The notes: generated by a model not told the origin, from the sequence alone. Shown: positions 5,418 to 13,595, counted from the stretch's first letter. The stretch is 26,907 bases of DNA from CAYRKQ01 sp964424985 (GCA_964424985.1 CAYRKQ010000013.1:1-26907), one strand, 5' to 3'. Translations and numbers: made by a program.

Positions 5418-6485
5418 ATGAAAAACATTTGGCAAGATCTTCCAAACCCCTTTTTTGTGTTGGCCCCTATGGAGGCGGTGACTGACCACATCTTTCGCCG
5501 CGTTGTCGCCAAGGCCGCTGCACCAGACTTATTTTTTACTGAATTCACCAACGCCACTGGCTGGGTACACGCTGGCGAAAAAGCTGTGGCTGGCCGCCTG
5601 ATAAAGCATGGAGATGAAACGTATCCGATTATTGCCCAAATCTGGGGTTCAATACCCGAAGACATCGCCAAGTTGGCTCAACACTGCAAAGAACTTGGCT
5701 ACCAAGGAATTGATATTAACATGGGCTGCCCGGAAAAAACGGCCATTAAAAGCGGCGGGGGAGCAGCTATGTGCCAAACTCCTGAGCTTGCAGCTGAAGT
5801 AATACGAGCCGCTAAAACCGCTGGTTTACCAGTGAGCGTAAAGTGTCGTCTAGGCTACTCGAAAATAGAAGAATGGGAAGACTGGATAGCACATCTTTTA
5901 AAACAAGATGTTTCCGCGCTTACCGTACATCTGAGAACTAAAAAAGAAATGAGCAAAGTTCCTGCCCACTGGGAACTCATGCCAGAAATTAAAGCCCTGC
6001 GTGATGAACTCGCGCCCGGCACACTGCTGCTTGGCAATGGCGACGTTGAAGATAGAACACACGGAAAAAAGCTGCTTGAAGAAACCGGCATTGACGGTGT
6101 GATGATTGGCCGCGGCGTCTTCACCAACATCTTCGCATTTGAGAAAGACCCGAAAGAACATAGCAAAGAAGAGCTACTCGAGCTCTTGCAATACCACCTC
6201 CAGCTATTTGAACAGTCCCACATGAGCCATGAGCAATTGACAAAGGACGTTGCATTAGCGGTGAGCCATGATCCCATGGAGCCCCATAGCACATTGCAAA
6301 TTGCCCATCCATCGCTCATTGCTAATAGTCAATCGCCAATACCTTCAATCAGGCCGTATGAAACTCTCAAGCGTTTCTTCAAGATATACATCAGAGATTT
6401 TGACGGCGCCCACGATCTGCGAGCAAAGCTCATGGAAACAAAAGATATAGCTGAGGCACAAACTGTAGTACAATCATATCTATGA
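5418..6485 (+). CDS. dus: tRNA-dihydrouridine synthase
   Basis: A 355-residue FMN-dependent TIM-barrel enzyme that reduces uridines in the tRNA D-loop region. Diagnostic segments are PMEAVTDHIFRR near the N-terminus, TEFTNATGW (41-49), the catalytic-cysteine motif NMGCPEKTAIKSGGGAAM (C104), and GNGDV (207-211) with MIGRG (229-233) for phosphate and FMN binding. The C-terminal helical RNA-binding domain resumes with ETLKRFFKIYI. Residues about 267-311, between helix LLQYHLQLFEQ and that domain, are a Ser/His/Pro-rich stretch foreign to the family, encoded by short repeated DNA units. The stop codon overlaps the next gene's ATG (ATGA), so the two are co-translated. Which Dus subfamily and tRNA position it serves cannot be settled here. 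Confidence 0.9.
   Translation: MKNIWQDLPNPFFVLAPMEAVTDHIFRRVVAKAAAPDLFFTEFTNATGWVHAGEKAVAGRLIKHGDETYPIIAQIWGSIPEDIAKLAQHCKELGYQGIDINMGCPEKTAIKSGGGAAMCQTPELAAEVIRAAKTAGLPVSVKCRLGYSKIEEWEDWIAHLLKQDVSALTVHLRTKKEMSKVPAHWELMPEIKALRDELAPGTLLLGNGDVEDRTHGKKLLEETGIDGVMIGRGVFTNIFAFEKDPKEHSKEELLELLQYHLQLFEQSHMSHEQLTKDVALAVSHDPMEPHSTLQIAHPSLIANSQSPIPSIRPYETLKRFFKIYIRDFDGAHDLRAKLMETKDIAEAQTVVQSYL
6216..6350 (+). repeat. Repeat-like in-frame insertion inside dus
   Basis: This stretch contains recurring short units of the type ATGAGC, GAGCAATTG, GCTCATTGCTAAT and AGTCAAT on both strands, resembling intergenic simple repeats. It has been read through in frame to add roughly 45 residues to Dus. Confidence 0.4.
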
Positions 6486-7255
6486 CAACAAAAAAGGCGA
6501 CAAGTGAGTACATTTCAAACCCGTTCACGCTAAGCTTTCGAGCCTTTGGTAACTTAACTCAATACAATATGGGCTGGTTTGTTGCGCTACTCATAATTGA
6601 GGTTCTTAACATCAGTAGCAGCATACTCAACGAGCCAACAGTGTCGAGTGAGAGCGGTGGACTCTCTGCCAGCGTAGTCGCACTTGTGAGCCTGCTTGTT
6701 CTCGCCGCACTCGTGATAGCCTTTGTAGTTTCCGTTTATTTTTACGGCATGTTTAGTTACGTCAGCCTGCAATCAGCAGCAGGCAAGTCGGTGAGATTTA
6801 AAGAAGCCTTCAATGAAACCAAAAAGCGGTTCGCACCACTTGCACTCGGCCTTTTAAATGCTGGCGTTCGAGTAATTGGAGGATTGTTGCTGTTTATTGT
6901 TCCGGGCATTCGAGCAATCTTACGCTACACCGTGTTGCCGTACATTATTATGTCTCAACCAGCAGGTGAGGTGAGTGGAGCTGACGCCGTGGCTCGCTCC
7001 AAAGCAATTACAAAATCTCGCCTCATGGAGGTGCTTGGCGTCGTGACCATGAACATCATCCCGCTCATCGGCAGCTCGCTCACCATCGCTGGCGAAGGCG
7101 CTCTCTACAACCAACTGGCAAAGTACCATGATAAAAAATTAGAAAAACCAAAAATACACTGGCTCAACTACATTGGCTTTATTATAGCTGGTGTCGGCAT
7201 CCTCGTGATCATGGCCATCTTTGCCATACTCGCAAGCGTTGGCCGCACTATTTAG
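6482..7255 (+). CDS. Polytopic membrane protein (257 aa)
   Basis: The protein has about five or six hydrophobic segments: near residues 29-47, 62-92, 118-140 and 192-206, and a final one at about 229-251. Soluble stretches include an amphipathic KSVRFKEAFNETKKRF region and VARSKAITKSR. The pattern, with a repeated VPGIRAILRYTVLPYIIM-type segment, is reminiscent of the DUF975 and glycerophosphodiester-phosphodiesterase membrane domain families, but I cannot assign it firmly. Its ATG overlaps the dus TGA, so it belongs to the same transcript. It is convergent with the next gene, with 26 bp between stops. No enzymatic motif is visible. Confidence 0.75.
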   Translation: MTTKKATSEYISNPFTLSFRAFGNLTQYNMGWFVALLIIEVLNISSSILNEPTVSSESGGLSASVVALVSLLVLAALVIAFVVSVYFYGMFSYVSLQSAAGKSVRFKEAFNETKKRFAPLALGLLNAGVRVIGGLLLFIVPGIRAILRYTVLPYIIMSQPAGEVSGADAVARSKAITKSRLMEVLGVVTMNIIPLIGSSLTIAGEGALYNQLAKYHDKKLEKPKIHWLNYIGFIIAGVGILVIMAIFAILASVGRTI

Positions 7256-7281
7256 CGGCTAGCCATGGCCTCCAGTCTTAG

Positions 7282-8427
7282 CTAAGATCTGACCAATAGT
7301 CTCACCGAACCATCGGTGAGCTGCATTGCGGTTGACACGGCGAACATAGCCCGCGCAGTAATGAACTTGACTTGTCTGTGTGCATCACCCGGATATAAGG
7401 TTTCTGCCAATTGATGAGAATGCCAGATATCGTAATTAAATAGCTGTATCTCATTGTCATTATCGCTACTAAATCTATCCCTATCGAATGTAGTGCCCTT
7501 AACAGTATTAATAACTAATCCAACCTCGTTATGCGGACCTGTGAGCTTGGCGACTGGGTTTTCTTCAGTAGCGTTGTTACGCAGTGCGTCAATTGCATGA
7601 TGATTGTATTCAAACTGACCTGCTTCATTTTTAGCAAGATATATCGCCTCCATAGCCCACAGATCTCTCACTTCTCCTACGATAGAGTGATAGATTTCAA
7701 GATTAAAAGTACCACCAAGCATACTTCTGAGCAGACCCTTCATTTGAAATGCCGTGACAGGGTCGAGAGATTTCTTCACTATTCCTCTTAACTCATCTAT
7801 TGCACCGCAGCCAGTTTTAAGATCATCGCCATGTCCTTCATCTATGTGCCCACCAAACGTGAGACCTTTTTCAGTTAATTTCTTAACTGTGTCGTCAATA
7901 TCTTGACTTAAAGTAACGGTGCGATTAAGCAACTCGTCTTCAACAAGCCTTATCGCTAGCGCCATTGTCGGCGTACCACCAGGAACCTGTGGCCCTAGGT
8001 CTCTAAACTTTAATTCCAGTGAATCCACCCAGCCCTCCAACAGTCTACCGTCAATACATCTTGTTCTCGAATTTAAATTTGCTGCCACATAATACGATTC
8101 AATATTAAGCGGATTGAGCACTTCCGCAACTCGGTCTTTCAAGGCAGGGTTCGCTGCCTCTCGCTTTGCCAACGAAATCTTTCCCGTCCATATATCACTG
8201 ACTGGATGATGAATAATCTCACCACTTTCGAAATTTATAACGCTACTCAATGTACCATAATCAACAATTTTACCCATCAACATCTCCTTGTTTTGTATTC
8301 CTAAATCTGTCTCAAGCTCACCGTTTTCAATAGCTAACGCACCAACAGGGCTTTCTATTCCTGATGGTAGCCATAATCCTTCCGCTGAAGGAGAACTAGT
8401 TTCATGACCGACTATATGTATAGACAT
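7282..8427 (-). CDS. Putative carbonic-anhydrase-like metalloprotein (381 aa)
   Basis: I see no signal peptide or membrane segment. The notable feature is CIDGR (C124, D126, R128) followed by GGHIDEGHG (H194, H199) and GCGAID (C207). This order of Cys-x-Asp-x-Arg, His and Cys resembles the metal site of beta- and cadmium-type (CDCA) carbonic anhydrases, where Cys, His and Cys bind the metal and the Asp-Arg pair gates it. Spacing is not identical to the families I know, so carbonic anhydrase activity is only a suggestion. The start is supported by TCTAAT 8 nt upstream and no RBS, the leaderless pattern. A TGTGA-N6-TCACA palindrome covers the likely -35 region. Confidence 0.55.
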   Translation of the reverse strand: MSIHIVGHETSSPSAEGLWLPSGIESPVGALAIENGELETDLGIQNKEMLMGKIVDYGTLSSVINFESGEIIHHPVSDIWTGKISLAKREAANPALKDRVAEVLNPLNIESYYVAANLNSRTRCIDGRLLEGWVDSLELKFRDLGPQVPGGTPTMALAIRLVEDELLNRTVTLSQDIDDTVKKLTEKGLTFGGHIDEGHGDDLKTGCGAIDELRGIVKKSLDPVTAFQMKGLLRSMLGGTFNLEIYHSIVGEVRDLWAMEAIYLAKNEAGQFEYNHHAIDALRNNATEENPVAKLTGPHNEVGLVINTVKGTTFDRDRFSSDNDNEIQLFNYDIWHSHQLAETLYPGDAHRQVKFITARAMFAVSTAMQLTDGSVRLLVRS

Positions 8428-8435
8428 TTTTGATG

Positions 8436-8441
8436 ATTAGA
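8436..8441 (-). promoter_or_regulatory. -10 box for the carbonic-anhydrase-like gene
   Basis: On the minus strand TCTAAT ends 8 nt before the ATG at 8427. The expected -35 position falls inside the palindrome at 8454-8469. Confidence 0.45.
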
Positions 8442-8453
8442 GTTTTATTAAAA

Positions 8454-8469
8454 TGTGATAAATATCACA
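8454..8469. promoter_or_regulatory. CRP/FNR-type operator TGTGATAAATATCACA
   Basis: The site is an exact TGTGA-N6-TCACA, the classical CRP half-site pair, with arms that extend to 7 bp (TGTGATA/TATCACA). It lies 27 bp upstream of the carbonic-anhydrase-like gene, where a bound regulator would overlap the promoter. A second exact TGTGA-N6-TCACA occurs at 20125-20142. Confidence 0.5.
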
Positions 8470-8519
8470 AAACAGACACAATAATACCAGTTGCGCTCAA
8501 TAAAAACAATAGTTTTTTA

Positions 8520-8531
8520 TGATTTAAATCA
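8520..8531. promoter_or_regulatory. Palindrome TGATTTAAATCA at the atpC end
   Basis: A perfect 12-bp palindrome sits 2 bp beyond the atpC stop. It resembles an FNR-type TGAT-N4-ATCA site but could equally be part of a weak AT-rich 3' structure of the atp operon, followed by AAAAAC-TATT-GTTTTT on the minus strand. Confidence 0.3.
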
Positions 8532-8533
8532 CG

Positions 8534-8956
8534 TTAGTTTCGGCGACGTTTGTACTTGGCAACGTTTAAGCGGACGGCGTGGCGGTCGATCATGGCCTGG
8601 GCTTTATCGAGGCTGACTTTGTCTTTAGCGTTTTTGTAGGCTTCCTCAGCTGCAGCCAGGGCTTTTTTAGCACTTTCTTCGTGCACCTCTTCAGCGTGAA
8701 CTGCCTCGTCGGCCAAAATTTTGACGGTGTTGTCTAAAATTTCAATCACACCGCCATCGGTTGCAAAATATTCCACCTGGTCATTGCTATCTTTTTGATT
8801 ACGCCGCACAGCAATCACGCCAGGGACAGCCAGTGAAACCAACGGCATATGCCCCGGGAAGATACCAATTTCACCATCAGGTGTTGGCAGCTGCACTTGA
8901 TACACCTCTTCGTCAAATTTTACTCCTGACAGTGTTACAATCTGAAATGTAATCAT
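8534..8956 (-). CDS. atpC: ATP synthase F1 epsilon subunit
   Basis: A 140-residue epsilon subunit of the F1 central stalk, which couples gamma rotation and can inhibit hydrolysis. The N-terminal beta-sandwich shows the family hallmark TPDGEIGIFPGHMPLVSLAVPG (here TPDGEIGIFPGHMPL at about 25-39). The C-terminal helical hairpin follows (AEEVHEESAKKALAAAEEAY and onward). The ATG overlaps the stop of the preceding 72-aa ORF by 4 nt (ATGA), so it is translationally coupled. It is the last gene of the atp operon. Confidence 0.95.
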   Translation of the reverse strand: MITFQIVTLSGVKFDEEVYQVQLPTPDGEIGIFPGHMPLVSLAVPGVIAVRRNQKDSNDQVEYFATDGGVIEILDNTVKILADEAVHAEEVHEESAKKALAAAEEAYKNAKDKVSLDKAQAMIDRHAVRLNVAKYKRRRN

Positions 8957-9171
8957 ATAAGATCACCTTCGACTTCGTCTCGAAGATCGTCAAAAGGCGT
9001 GCGGCCAATTGGCTTATTAACGGTGTCTTCGCCATAAGCATCATTAACACCGCCATCTGTTGCACGCACCCAAAAACGCGCGCCTGGTTGTCCGTCTTTA
9101 CCGGGTACTTCAACGGTAGACCAGCCCTCAGGACGTTCTACCGGCGGAAAATTAGATTCTTGCTCAGCCAT
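8953..9171 (-). CDS. Small acidic protein between atpD and atpC (72 aa)
   Basis: The ATG at 9171 is preceded by AAAGGTG at 6 nt; a GTG at 9180 in frame is possible but has no RBS. The protein begins MAEQESNFPPVERPEGWSTV, is acidic and soluble, and contains the Gly/Asp-rich stretch RATDGGVNDAYGEDTVNKP. It overlaps the atpD stop by 8 nt (ATGGCTGA) and the atpC start by 4 nt, so all three are translationally coupled and the ORF is almost certainly translated. I recognise no family. Its place invites the idea of a lineage-specific ATP synthase accessory or regulator, but there is no direct evidence. Confidence 0.75.
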   Translation of the reverse strand: MAEQESNFPPVERPEGWSTVEVPGKDGQPGARFWVRATDGGVNDAYGEDTVNKPIGRTPFDDLRDEVEGDLI

Positions 9172-10582
9172 TTTTTGCACCTTTTACGTCCTTAATTGAG
9201 CCCTTCATGTAGAAGGCGCTTTCTGGTTTGTCATCGTGCTTACCATCCAGAATTTCACGGAAGCCCTTAATGGTATCTTCAAGTTTTACGTACACACCGG
9301 AGTTACCAGTAAACACTTCGGCTACGTGGAATGGCTGGGTGAGAAAACGCTGAATGCGGCGGGCGCGGCCAACAATTTTCTTATCTTCATCGGAAAGCTC
9401 TTCCATACCCAAGATTGCAATAATATCTTGCAGATCTTTGTAGCGCTGCAGAATCTGCTGTACTTCTCGAGCGACGTTGTAATGCTCTTCACCGACAATT
9501 TCTGGGTCAAGAATGGTGGAGTTTGAATCTAGCGGATCAACGGCCGGGTAGAGACCTTGTTCTGTGAGTGCCCGGTTAAGTGAGATAGTTGAATCAAGGT
9601 GAGCAAAGGTAGTGGCAGGGGCAGGGTCAGTTAAATCGTCTGCTGGCACATATACAGCCTGAACAGAGGTGATTGAGCCCTTTTTCGTACTGGTGATACG
9701 TTCTTGCATTTCGCCCATTTCCTGCGCCAAGTTAGGCTGATAACCTACGGCTGAAGGCAGGCGGCCAAGCAGGGCAGACACTTCGGCGCCAGCCTGGGTA
9801 AAACGGAAAATATTATCGACAAAGAAGAGCACGTCTTTGCCTTGGTCACGAAACGCCTCGGCCATGGCCAGACCAGAAAGTGCCACGCGAAGACGGGCGC
9901 CTGGTGGTTCGTTCATTTGCCCGAAGACCAGTGACGTTTTATCGAGCACGCCCGATTCTTCCATTTCGTAGTAAAGATCATTACCTTCACGAGTTCGCTC
10001 GCCGACACCGGCGAAAACCGAGTTACCACTGTGGAATTTGGCAATGTTTTGAATCAGCTCGGTGATTAAAACCGTTTTACCAACACCGGCACCACCAAAC
10101 AAACCAACCTTACCACCTTTGGTCATTGGGGCAATCAGGTCAATGACTTTGATACCAGTTTCCAAAATTTCAACTTTCCCAGACTGCTCCTCAAGCGTTG
10201 GAGGGCGACGGTGAATAGGAGCTTTTTCGCTAAATTTGTCTTCTTTGCCATCAATTGGCTCACCAATCACATTAAACATGCGTCCCTGCGTAGCGTCACC
10301 AACTGGCACTGAAATTGGCGCACCAGTATCTTTGACTTCGGTGCCACGACTCAAGCCATCGGTTGAAGCAAGGGAAATTGCTCGCACGCTCGATTCATCA
10401 AGATGCTGCGCCACCTCAAGATATATCGTCTTTTTACCGCTCTTAATTTCCAGCGCATTATAAATTGCCGGCAAATTACCTTTTTCAAACTCAACATCCA
10501 CCACCACCCCAACCACTTGGGTGATCTTACCTAAGCTTTTTGCTATTTGCTTTTTGCTATCTGCTTGTATTGCTACTGCCAT
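9164..10582 (-). CDS. atpD: ATP synthase F1 beta subunit
   Basis: A 472-residue catalytic beta subunit. It has the Walker A motif GGAGVGKT (163-170), GERTREG for the catalytic glutamate region, the DNIFRFTQAG Walker B region, ALTEQGLYPAVDPLDS, and the EELSDED form of the DELSEED lever that pushes gamma. It forms the alternating catalytic sites with alpha. The ATG directly follows the stop of the preceding 84-aa ORF (TAAATG), with AAAGGAGA inside that ORF serving as the RBS. The 3' end overlaps the next small ORF by 8 nt. It is unusual only in its small-ORF neighbours. Confidence 0.98.
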   Translation of the reverse strand: MAVAIQADSKKQIAKSLGKITQVVGVVVDVEFEKGNLPAIYNALEIKSGKKTIYLEVAQHLDESSVRAISLASTDGLSRGTEVKDTGAPISVPVGDATQGRMFNVIGEPIDGKEDKFSEKAPIHRRPPTLEEQSGKVEILETGIKVIDLIAPMTKGGKVGLFGGAGVGKTVLITELIQNIAKFHSGNSVFAGVGERTREGNDLYYEMEESGVLDKTSLVFGQMNEPPGARLRVALSGLAMAEAFRDQGKDVLFFVDNIFRFTQAGAEVSALLGRLPSAVGYQPNLAQEMGEMQERITSTKKGSITSVQAVYVPADDLTDPAPATTFAHLDSTISLNRALTEQGLYPAVDPLDSNSTILDPEIVGEEHYNVAREVQQILQRYKDLQDIIAILGMEELSDEDKKIVGRARRIQRFLTQPFHVAEVFTGNSGVYVKLEDTIKGFREILDGKHDDKPESAFYMKGSIKDVKGAKNG

Positions 10583-10837
10583 TTATTCTCCTTTTTCCAT
10601 TTTTCCTTGTTCAAAGCCTGCTGAATATGCTTCTGCCACATCACCTGGGCTATCACCATTGAAATCACTCATTGCAAACGCAGCATCTAATCCTCGGGCA
10701 TATCCATCTGCTACTAACTCCTGGAGTGCGTGTATCTGCTCTGGGCTTAGATTCCTCAATGCAGTCGGTAGGTTACCACTTTGAGTAACATCGTCCGCCT
10801 CCGCATGTGCCAATGCTTCGTATGGAACGTAGGTCAT
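10583..10837 (-). CDS. Small acidic protein between atpG and atpD (84 aa)
   Basis: The product begins MTYVPYEALAHAEADDVTQS and is predicted to be mostly helical and acidic, with LSPEQIHALQELVADGYARG in the middle and AEAYSAGFEQGKMEKGE at the end. No family is recognised. The start is preceded by an eight- to nine-G run that could act as an RBS; such a homopolymer is also prone to length change. Its terminal codons supply the atpD Shine-Dalgarno and its TAA abuts the atpD ATG, so translation through it would feed atpD. It is separated from atpG by about 90 bp holding two repeats, suggesting it arrived with or beside them. Confidence 0.65.
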   Translation of the reverse strand: MTYVPYEALAHAEADDVTQSGNLPTALRNLSPEQIHALQELVADGYARGLDAAFAMSDFNGDSPGDVAEAYSAGFEQGKMEKGE

Positions 10838-10860
10838 AGCACCCCCCCCGAGAAAACCAC

Positions 10861-10889
10861 TGGATTCCCGATCAAGCCGGGAATGACGG
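10861..10889. repeat. REP-like palindromic repeat inside the atp operon
   Basis: GGATTCCCG-ATCAAGC-CGGGAATGACG contains a 7-bp stem (ATTCCCG/CGGGAAT). It matches the general GGATTCCCG...CGGGAATGACG type of dispersed repeat common in bacterial genomes. It lies between atpG and the 84-aa ORF. Confidence 0.55.
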
Positions 10890-10900
10890 CTGCGAGTGGC

Positions 10901-10930
10901 TGCATACTTTTCCCTAAATACTGCATACTA
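10901..10930 (-). repeat. TAGTATGCAG-type repeat overlapping the atpG stop
   Basis: The minus strand reads TAGTATGCAGTATTTAGGG, then AAAAGTATGCA. The first TAG is the atpG stop codon. Related copies flank the four-helix-bundle gene at 13554-13587 and 13968-14002. Confidence 0.5.
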
Positions 10931-11794
10931 ACTTATAGCCTCCGCGCCGCCGACTATTTCGGCTAGTTCTTGGGTGATTGCAGCTTGTCGGGCAGTGTTC
11001 AGCGCCAGAGTGAGATCATCAACAATGTCGTTGGCGTTATCGGTGGCGTTCTTCATCGCCAGCATTCGTGAAGAGTGTTCTGAGGCGGCAGACTCTAACA
11101 TGTACTGCATCATTGAAACTTCTACAAAACGTTCGGTCACTTCTTCTAACACTTTGGTGGGGGTTGGCTCAAAAAGGGCATCTTCTAAATATGCTGGCAG
11201 CTCCACATCGTCAAATGCCACAGGCAGCAGGTGAGCGGTGGCAGGCTTTTGGTTCACGCTTGAAATAAAATCAGTGTAGACAATATCAACCGCGTCAAAG
11301 TCACCGTTCTTAAAACCATCAATTGTAGTTACCAGAATCGGGCGAATATCTTCAGCAGTAGGGGAGGCCACAAACTCGTGATAGGCTCCCAGCACCTCGA
11401 CATTATGCACTTTAGCAGCAAAGCCTGTCGCCCGCTTACCAACCGTGATGAGTTTATTTGAGATACCCGCCTCATCATCAGCCTTGAGTTCCTGCGCTAG
11501 TTGCTTGAGTACGCTAGAATTATAACCGCCGGCCAAGCCGCTATCTGAAGCAATCACAATGATTAAACGGTTCTTAACCTTGCGCCGTGCAAATAGCTCA
11601 TTTTTATTTACATCAGTCATTTTACGAATGCGAGTCAACAGCTCGTTAGCAATTTTCGCAAACTCACGAGAAGCCAGCGCCGCCTCCTGTGCCTTGCGCA
11701 ACTTAGAAGCCGCCACCATCTCCATAGCCTTAGTAATCTGCTTAGTATTCTTAACAGATGTAATCCGGCGTCGAAGTTGCTGCGTACTAGCCAT
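10928..11794 (-). CDS. atpG: ATP synthase F1 gamma subunit
   Basis: A 288-residue gamma subunit, the rotating central shaft of F1. The N-terminal helix has the family pattern LRRRITSVKNTKQITKAMEM (about 7-26). The C-terminus ends with the conserved paired helix NTARQAAITQELAEIVGGAEA. Its ATG overlaps the stop of the preceding 59-aa ORF by 8 nt (ATGGCTAG), giving coupled translation. The stop codon lies within a TAGTATGCAG repeat, so the last residues may have been reset by repeat insertion. Confidence 0.95.
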   Translation of the reverse strand: MASTQQLRRRITSVKNTKQITKAMEMVAASKLRKAQEAALASREFAKIANELLTRIRKMTDVNKNELFARRKVKNRLIIVIASDSGLAGGYNSSVLKQLAQELKADDEAGISNKLITVGKRATGFAAKVHNVEVLGAYHEFVASPTAEDIRPILVTTIDGFKNGDFDAVDIVYTDFISSVNQKPATAHLLPVAFDDVELPAYLEDALFEPTPTKVLEEVTERFVEVSMMQYMLESAASEHSSRMLAMKNATDNANDIVDDLTLALNTARQAAITQELAEIVGGAEAIS

Positions 11795-11966
11795 TATCTA
11801 CCTCTTTACTGCGAACGTCTTTGAGCCTTTCTCGCCAACCTTCCGGAAACATTTCAGCCATCAGTTGATTAGTCTGCCTCTCGAGCTCGGCTTCACTTGG
11901 AAGTCGTCTTGGTCCAAGCGTTCTCTCGTCTTCTAGTGGGGATGGGTCCCAACGAAATTCTGCCAT
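11787..11966 (-). CDS. Small charged protein between atpA and atpG (59 aa)
   Basis: The ORF starts 8 nt after the atpA stop, and its end overlaps the atpG ATG by 8 nt, the same geometry as at the atpD/72-aa ORF junction. The product begins MAEFRWDPSPLEDERTLGPR and continues with a charged helical region rich in Glu and Arg (PSEAELERQTNQLMAEMF, then PEGWRERLKD). No family is recognised. Tight coupling on both sides makes real translation likely. It may be a small ATP synthase-associated factor or simply a ribosome relay that sets atpG output. Confidence 0.65.
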   Translation of the reverse strand: MAEFRWDPSPLEDERTLGPRRLPSEAELERQTNQLMAEMFPEGWRERLKDVRSKEVDNG

Positions 11967-11974
11967 ATAAGAGC

Positions 11975-13534
11975 CTATCCTGACACCTCTTCTTTAGTAG
12001 CAAAGTCTGAGGCGATGTTTTTGGCAACTTTTAGAATGAGATCTTTTAGTTTGCCTTCAACTTTTTGGTCACCCTTATTCAGTTCGGTCATTTCTTTCTT
12101 GTGCTGCGAGTTTAGATTTGAAAGCAGATTCTTCTGTGCTTCTTTAATCTTTTCAACTGGGACAGTATCAAACGCGCCTTCGTTAGCGGCTAGTAGGGTA
12201 GCGGCCTGTTCCCAGATTGCTAGAGGTGAATATTGTGGCTGTTTCAGAATTTCAGTGAGACGTTGACCACGTTCAATTTGTGATTTTGTTTCGGGGTCTA
12301 GATCAGTTGAAAACTGCGCGAAGGCGGCAAGTTCACGGAACTGTGCCAAGGAAAGCTTGATACCGCCAGAAACAGATTTAATGGTTTTAGTCTGCGCCGC
12401 ACCACCCACACGCGAAACAGAGGTACCAACTGAAATAGCCGGGCGGATACCCTGGTAAAACAAGTTGGTTTCAAGGAAAATCTGACCATCGGTAATGGAG
12501 ATCACGTTGGTTGGAATGTATCCAGACACGTCGCCAGCCTGGGTTTCAATAATTGGCAGCGCCGTCAGCGAACCACCCCCCTTGGCGTCTGAAAGCTTGG
12601 CGGCACGTTCCAGAAGGCGAGAATGAAGGTAGAAGACATCACCCGGGTAGGCCTCGCGTCCCGGTGGACGGCGCAGAAGTAGCGACATCTGTCGATAAGC
12701 TGCTGCGTGCTTAGAAAGATCATCGTAAATAATCAGGGCATGCTCGCCGTTATCGCGGAAGTATTCGCCCATAGCGGCACCGGCATATGGTGCAAGGTAC
12801 TGTAGTGATGCTGGGTCGGATGGGGAAGTAGCCACCACAATGGTCTGCTCCATCACGCCTTCACGTTTTAAGCGCTCGACCAAACGGGCGACTTTAGCAT
12901 TCTTTTGGCCAACGGCAACGTAGACGTTAATCACGCCTGTTTTTTGCTTTGACTGGTTGATCATAGTATCAATTGCAATGGCGGTTTTACCCGTTTGGCG
13001 ATCACCAATAATAAGTTCGCGCTGACCGCGGCCAATAGGCACCAGGGCGTCAACTGCAACCACACCAGTCATCAGCGGCTCAAACACACTCTTACGATCC
13101 AACACGCCAGGAGCTTCGTTTTCAATCAAGCCCGTGTGTTTAGATTTTATCGGCGCGCCACCGTCAATTGCTTGACCAAGCGGATTCACCACGCGGCCAA
13201 CAAGCTCTGGCCCTACCGGAATTTCAAGCACTCTACCAGTCAGGTGAACTTTGGCGCCAGCTTTAATCTTGACGTCCTCACCCAAAATAACCGCACCAAT
13301 TTCGTCTTGCATAAGGTTCAGGGCAAACGCCGTAATCTTACTACCGTCCGTACCTTCAATCTCAAGCATTTCATTGTAACCAGCACTACTCAGACCGTAA
13401 ATCCAGGCAATGCCATCGCCCACACGAATAACCACTCCCGTGTCTTTCGTAGTCCCAGCCACCTTAAGCTCTTCAATCGCTTGGCGGAGTTCCGTTGATA
13501 ATTCTTTTATTGAAATCTGTGTGTTTGTGCTCAT
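11975..13534 (-). CDS. atpA: ATP synthase F1 alpha subunit
   Basis: A 519-residue alpha subunit carrying the non-catalytic nucleotide sites. It has Walker A GDRQTGKT (177-184), the N-terminal beta-barrel with GDGIAWIYGL, the SITDGQIFLE segment, and GIRPAISVGTSVSRVGG, which contains the conserved arginine acting in trans on beta. The ATG is preceded by AAGGAGAG at a good distance. Upstream, 61 bp of repeat-bearing spacer separates it from the four-helix-bundle gene. Length and motifs are normal. Confidence 0.98.
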   Translation of the reverse strand: MSTNTQISIKELSTELRQAIEELKVAGTTKDTGVVIRVGDGIAWIYGLSSAGYNEMLEIEGTDGSKITAFALNLMQDEIGAVILGEDVKIKAGAKVHLTGRVLEIPVGPELVGRVVNPLGQAIDGGAPIKSKHTGLIENEAPGVLDRKSVFEPLMTGVVAVDALVPIGRGQRELIIGDRQTGKTAIAIDTMINQSKQKTGVINVYVAVGQKNAKVARLVERLKREGVMEQTIVVATSPSDPASLQYLAPYAGAAMGEYFRDNGEHALIIYDDLSKHAAAYRQMSLLLRRPPGREAYPGDVFYLHSRLLERAAKLSDAKGGGSLTALPIIETQAGDVSGYIPTNVISITDGQIFLETNLFYQGIRPAISVGTSVSRVGGAAQTKTIKSVSGGIKLSLAQFRELAAFAQFSTDLDPETKSQIERGQRLTEILKQPQYSPLAIWEQAATLLAANEGAFDTVPVEKIKEAQKNLLSNLNSQHKKEMTELNKGDQKVEGKLKDLILKVAKNIASDFATKEEVSG

Positions 13535-13553
13535 TGTTTCTCTCCTTGGTTAG

Positions 13554-13587
13554 TAGTATGTAGGGGTTTGTATGCAGTATATAGGGG
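13554..13587 (+). repeat. Left TAGTATG(T/C)AG repeat flanking the four-helix-bundle gene
   Basis: The plus strand carries TAGTATGTAGGGG, TTTGTATGCAG and TATATAGGGG in succession. A related block lies in inverted orientation at 13968-14002, on the other side of the gene at 13596-13976. Confidence 0.5.
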
Positions 13588-13595
13588 TTGAACCA

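Noticed and set aside
7301..7320. Hairpin CTCACCG-AACCAT-CGGTGAG near the convergent gene ends
   Set aside because: It lies inside the coding end of the gene at 7282-8427 and has no T tract on either strand, so I cannot call it a terminator.
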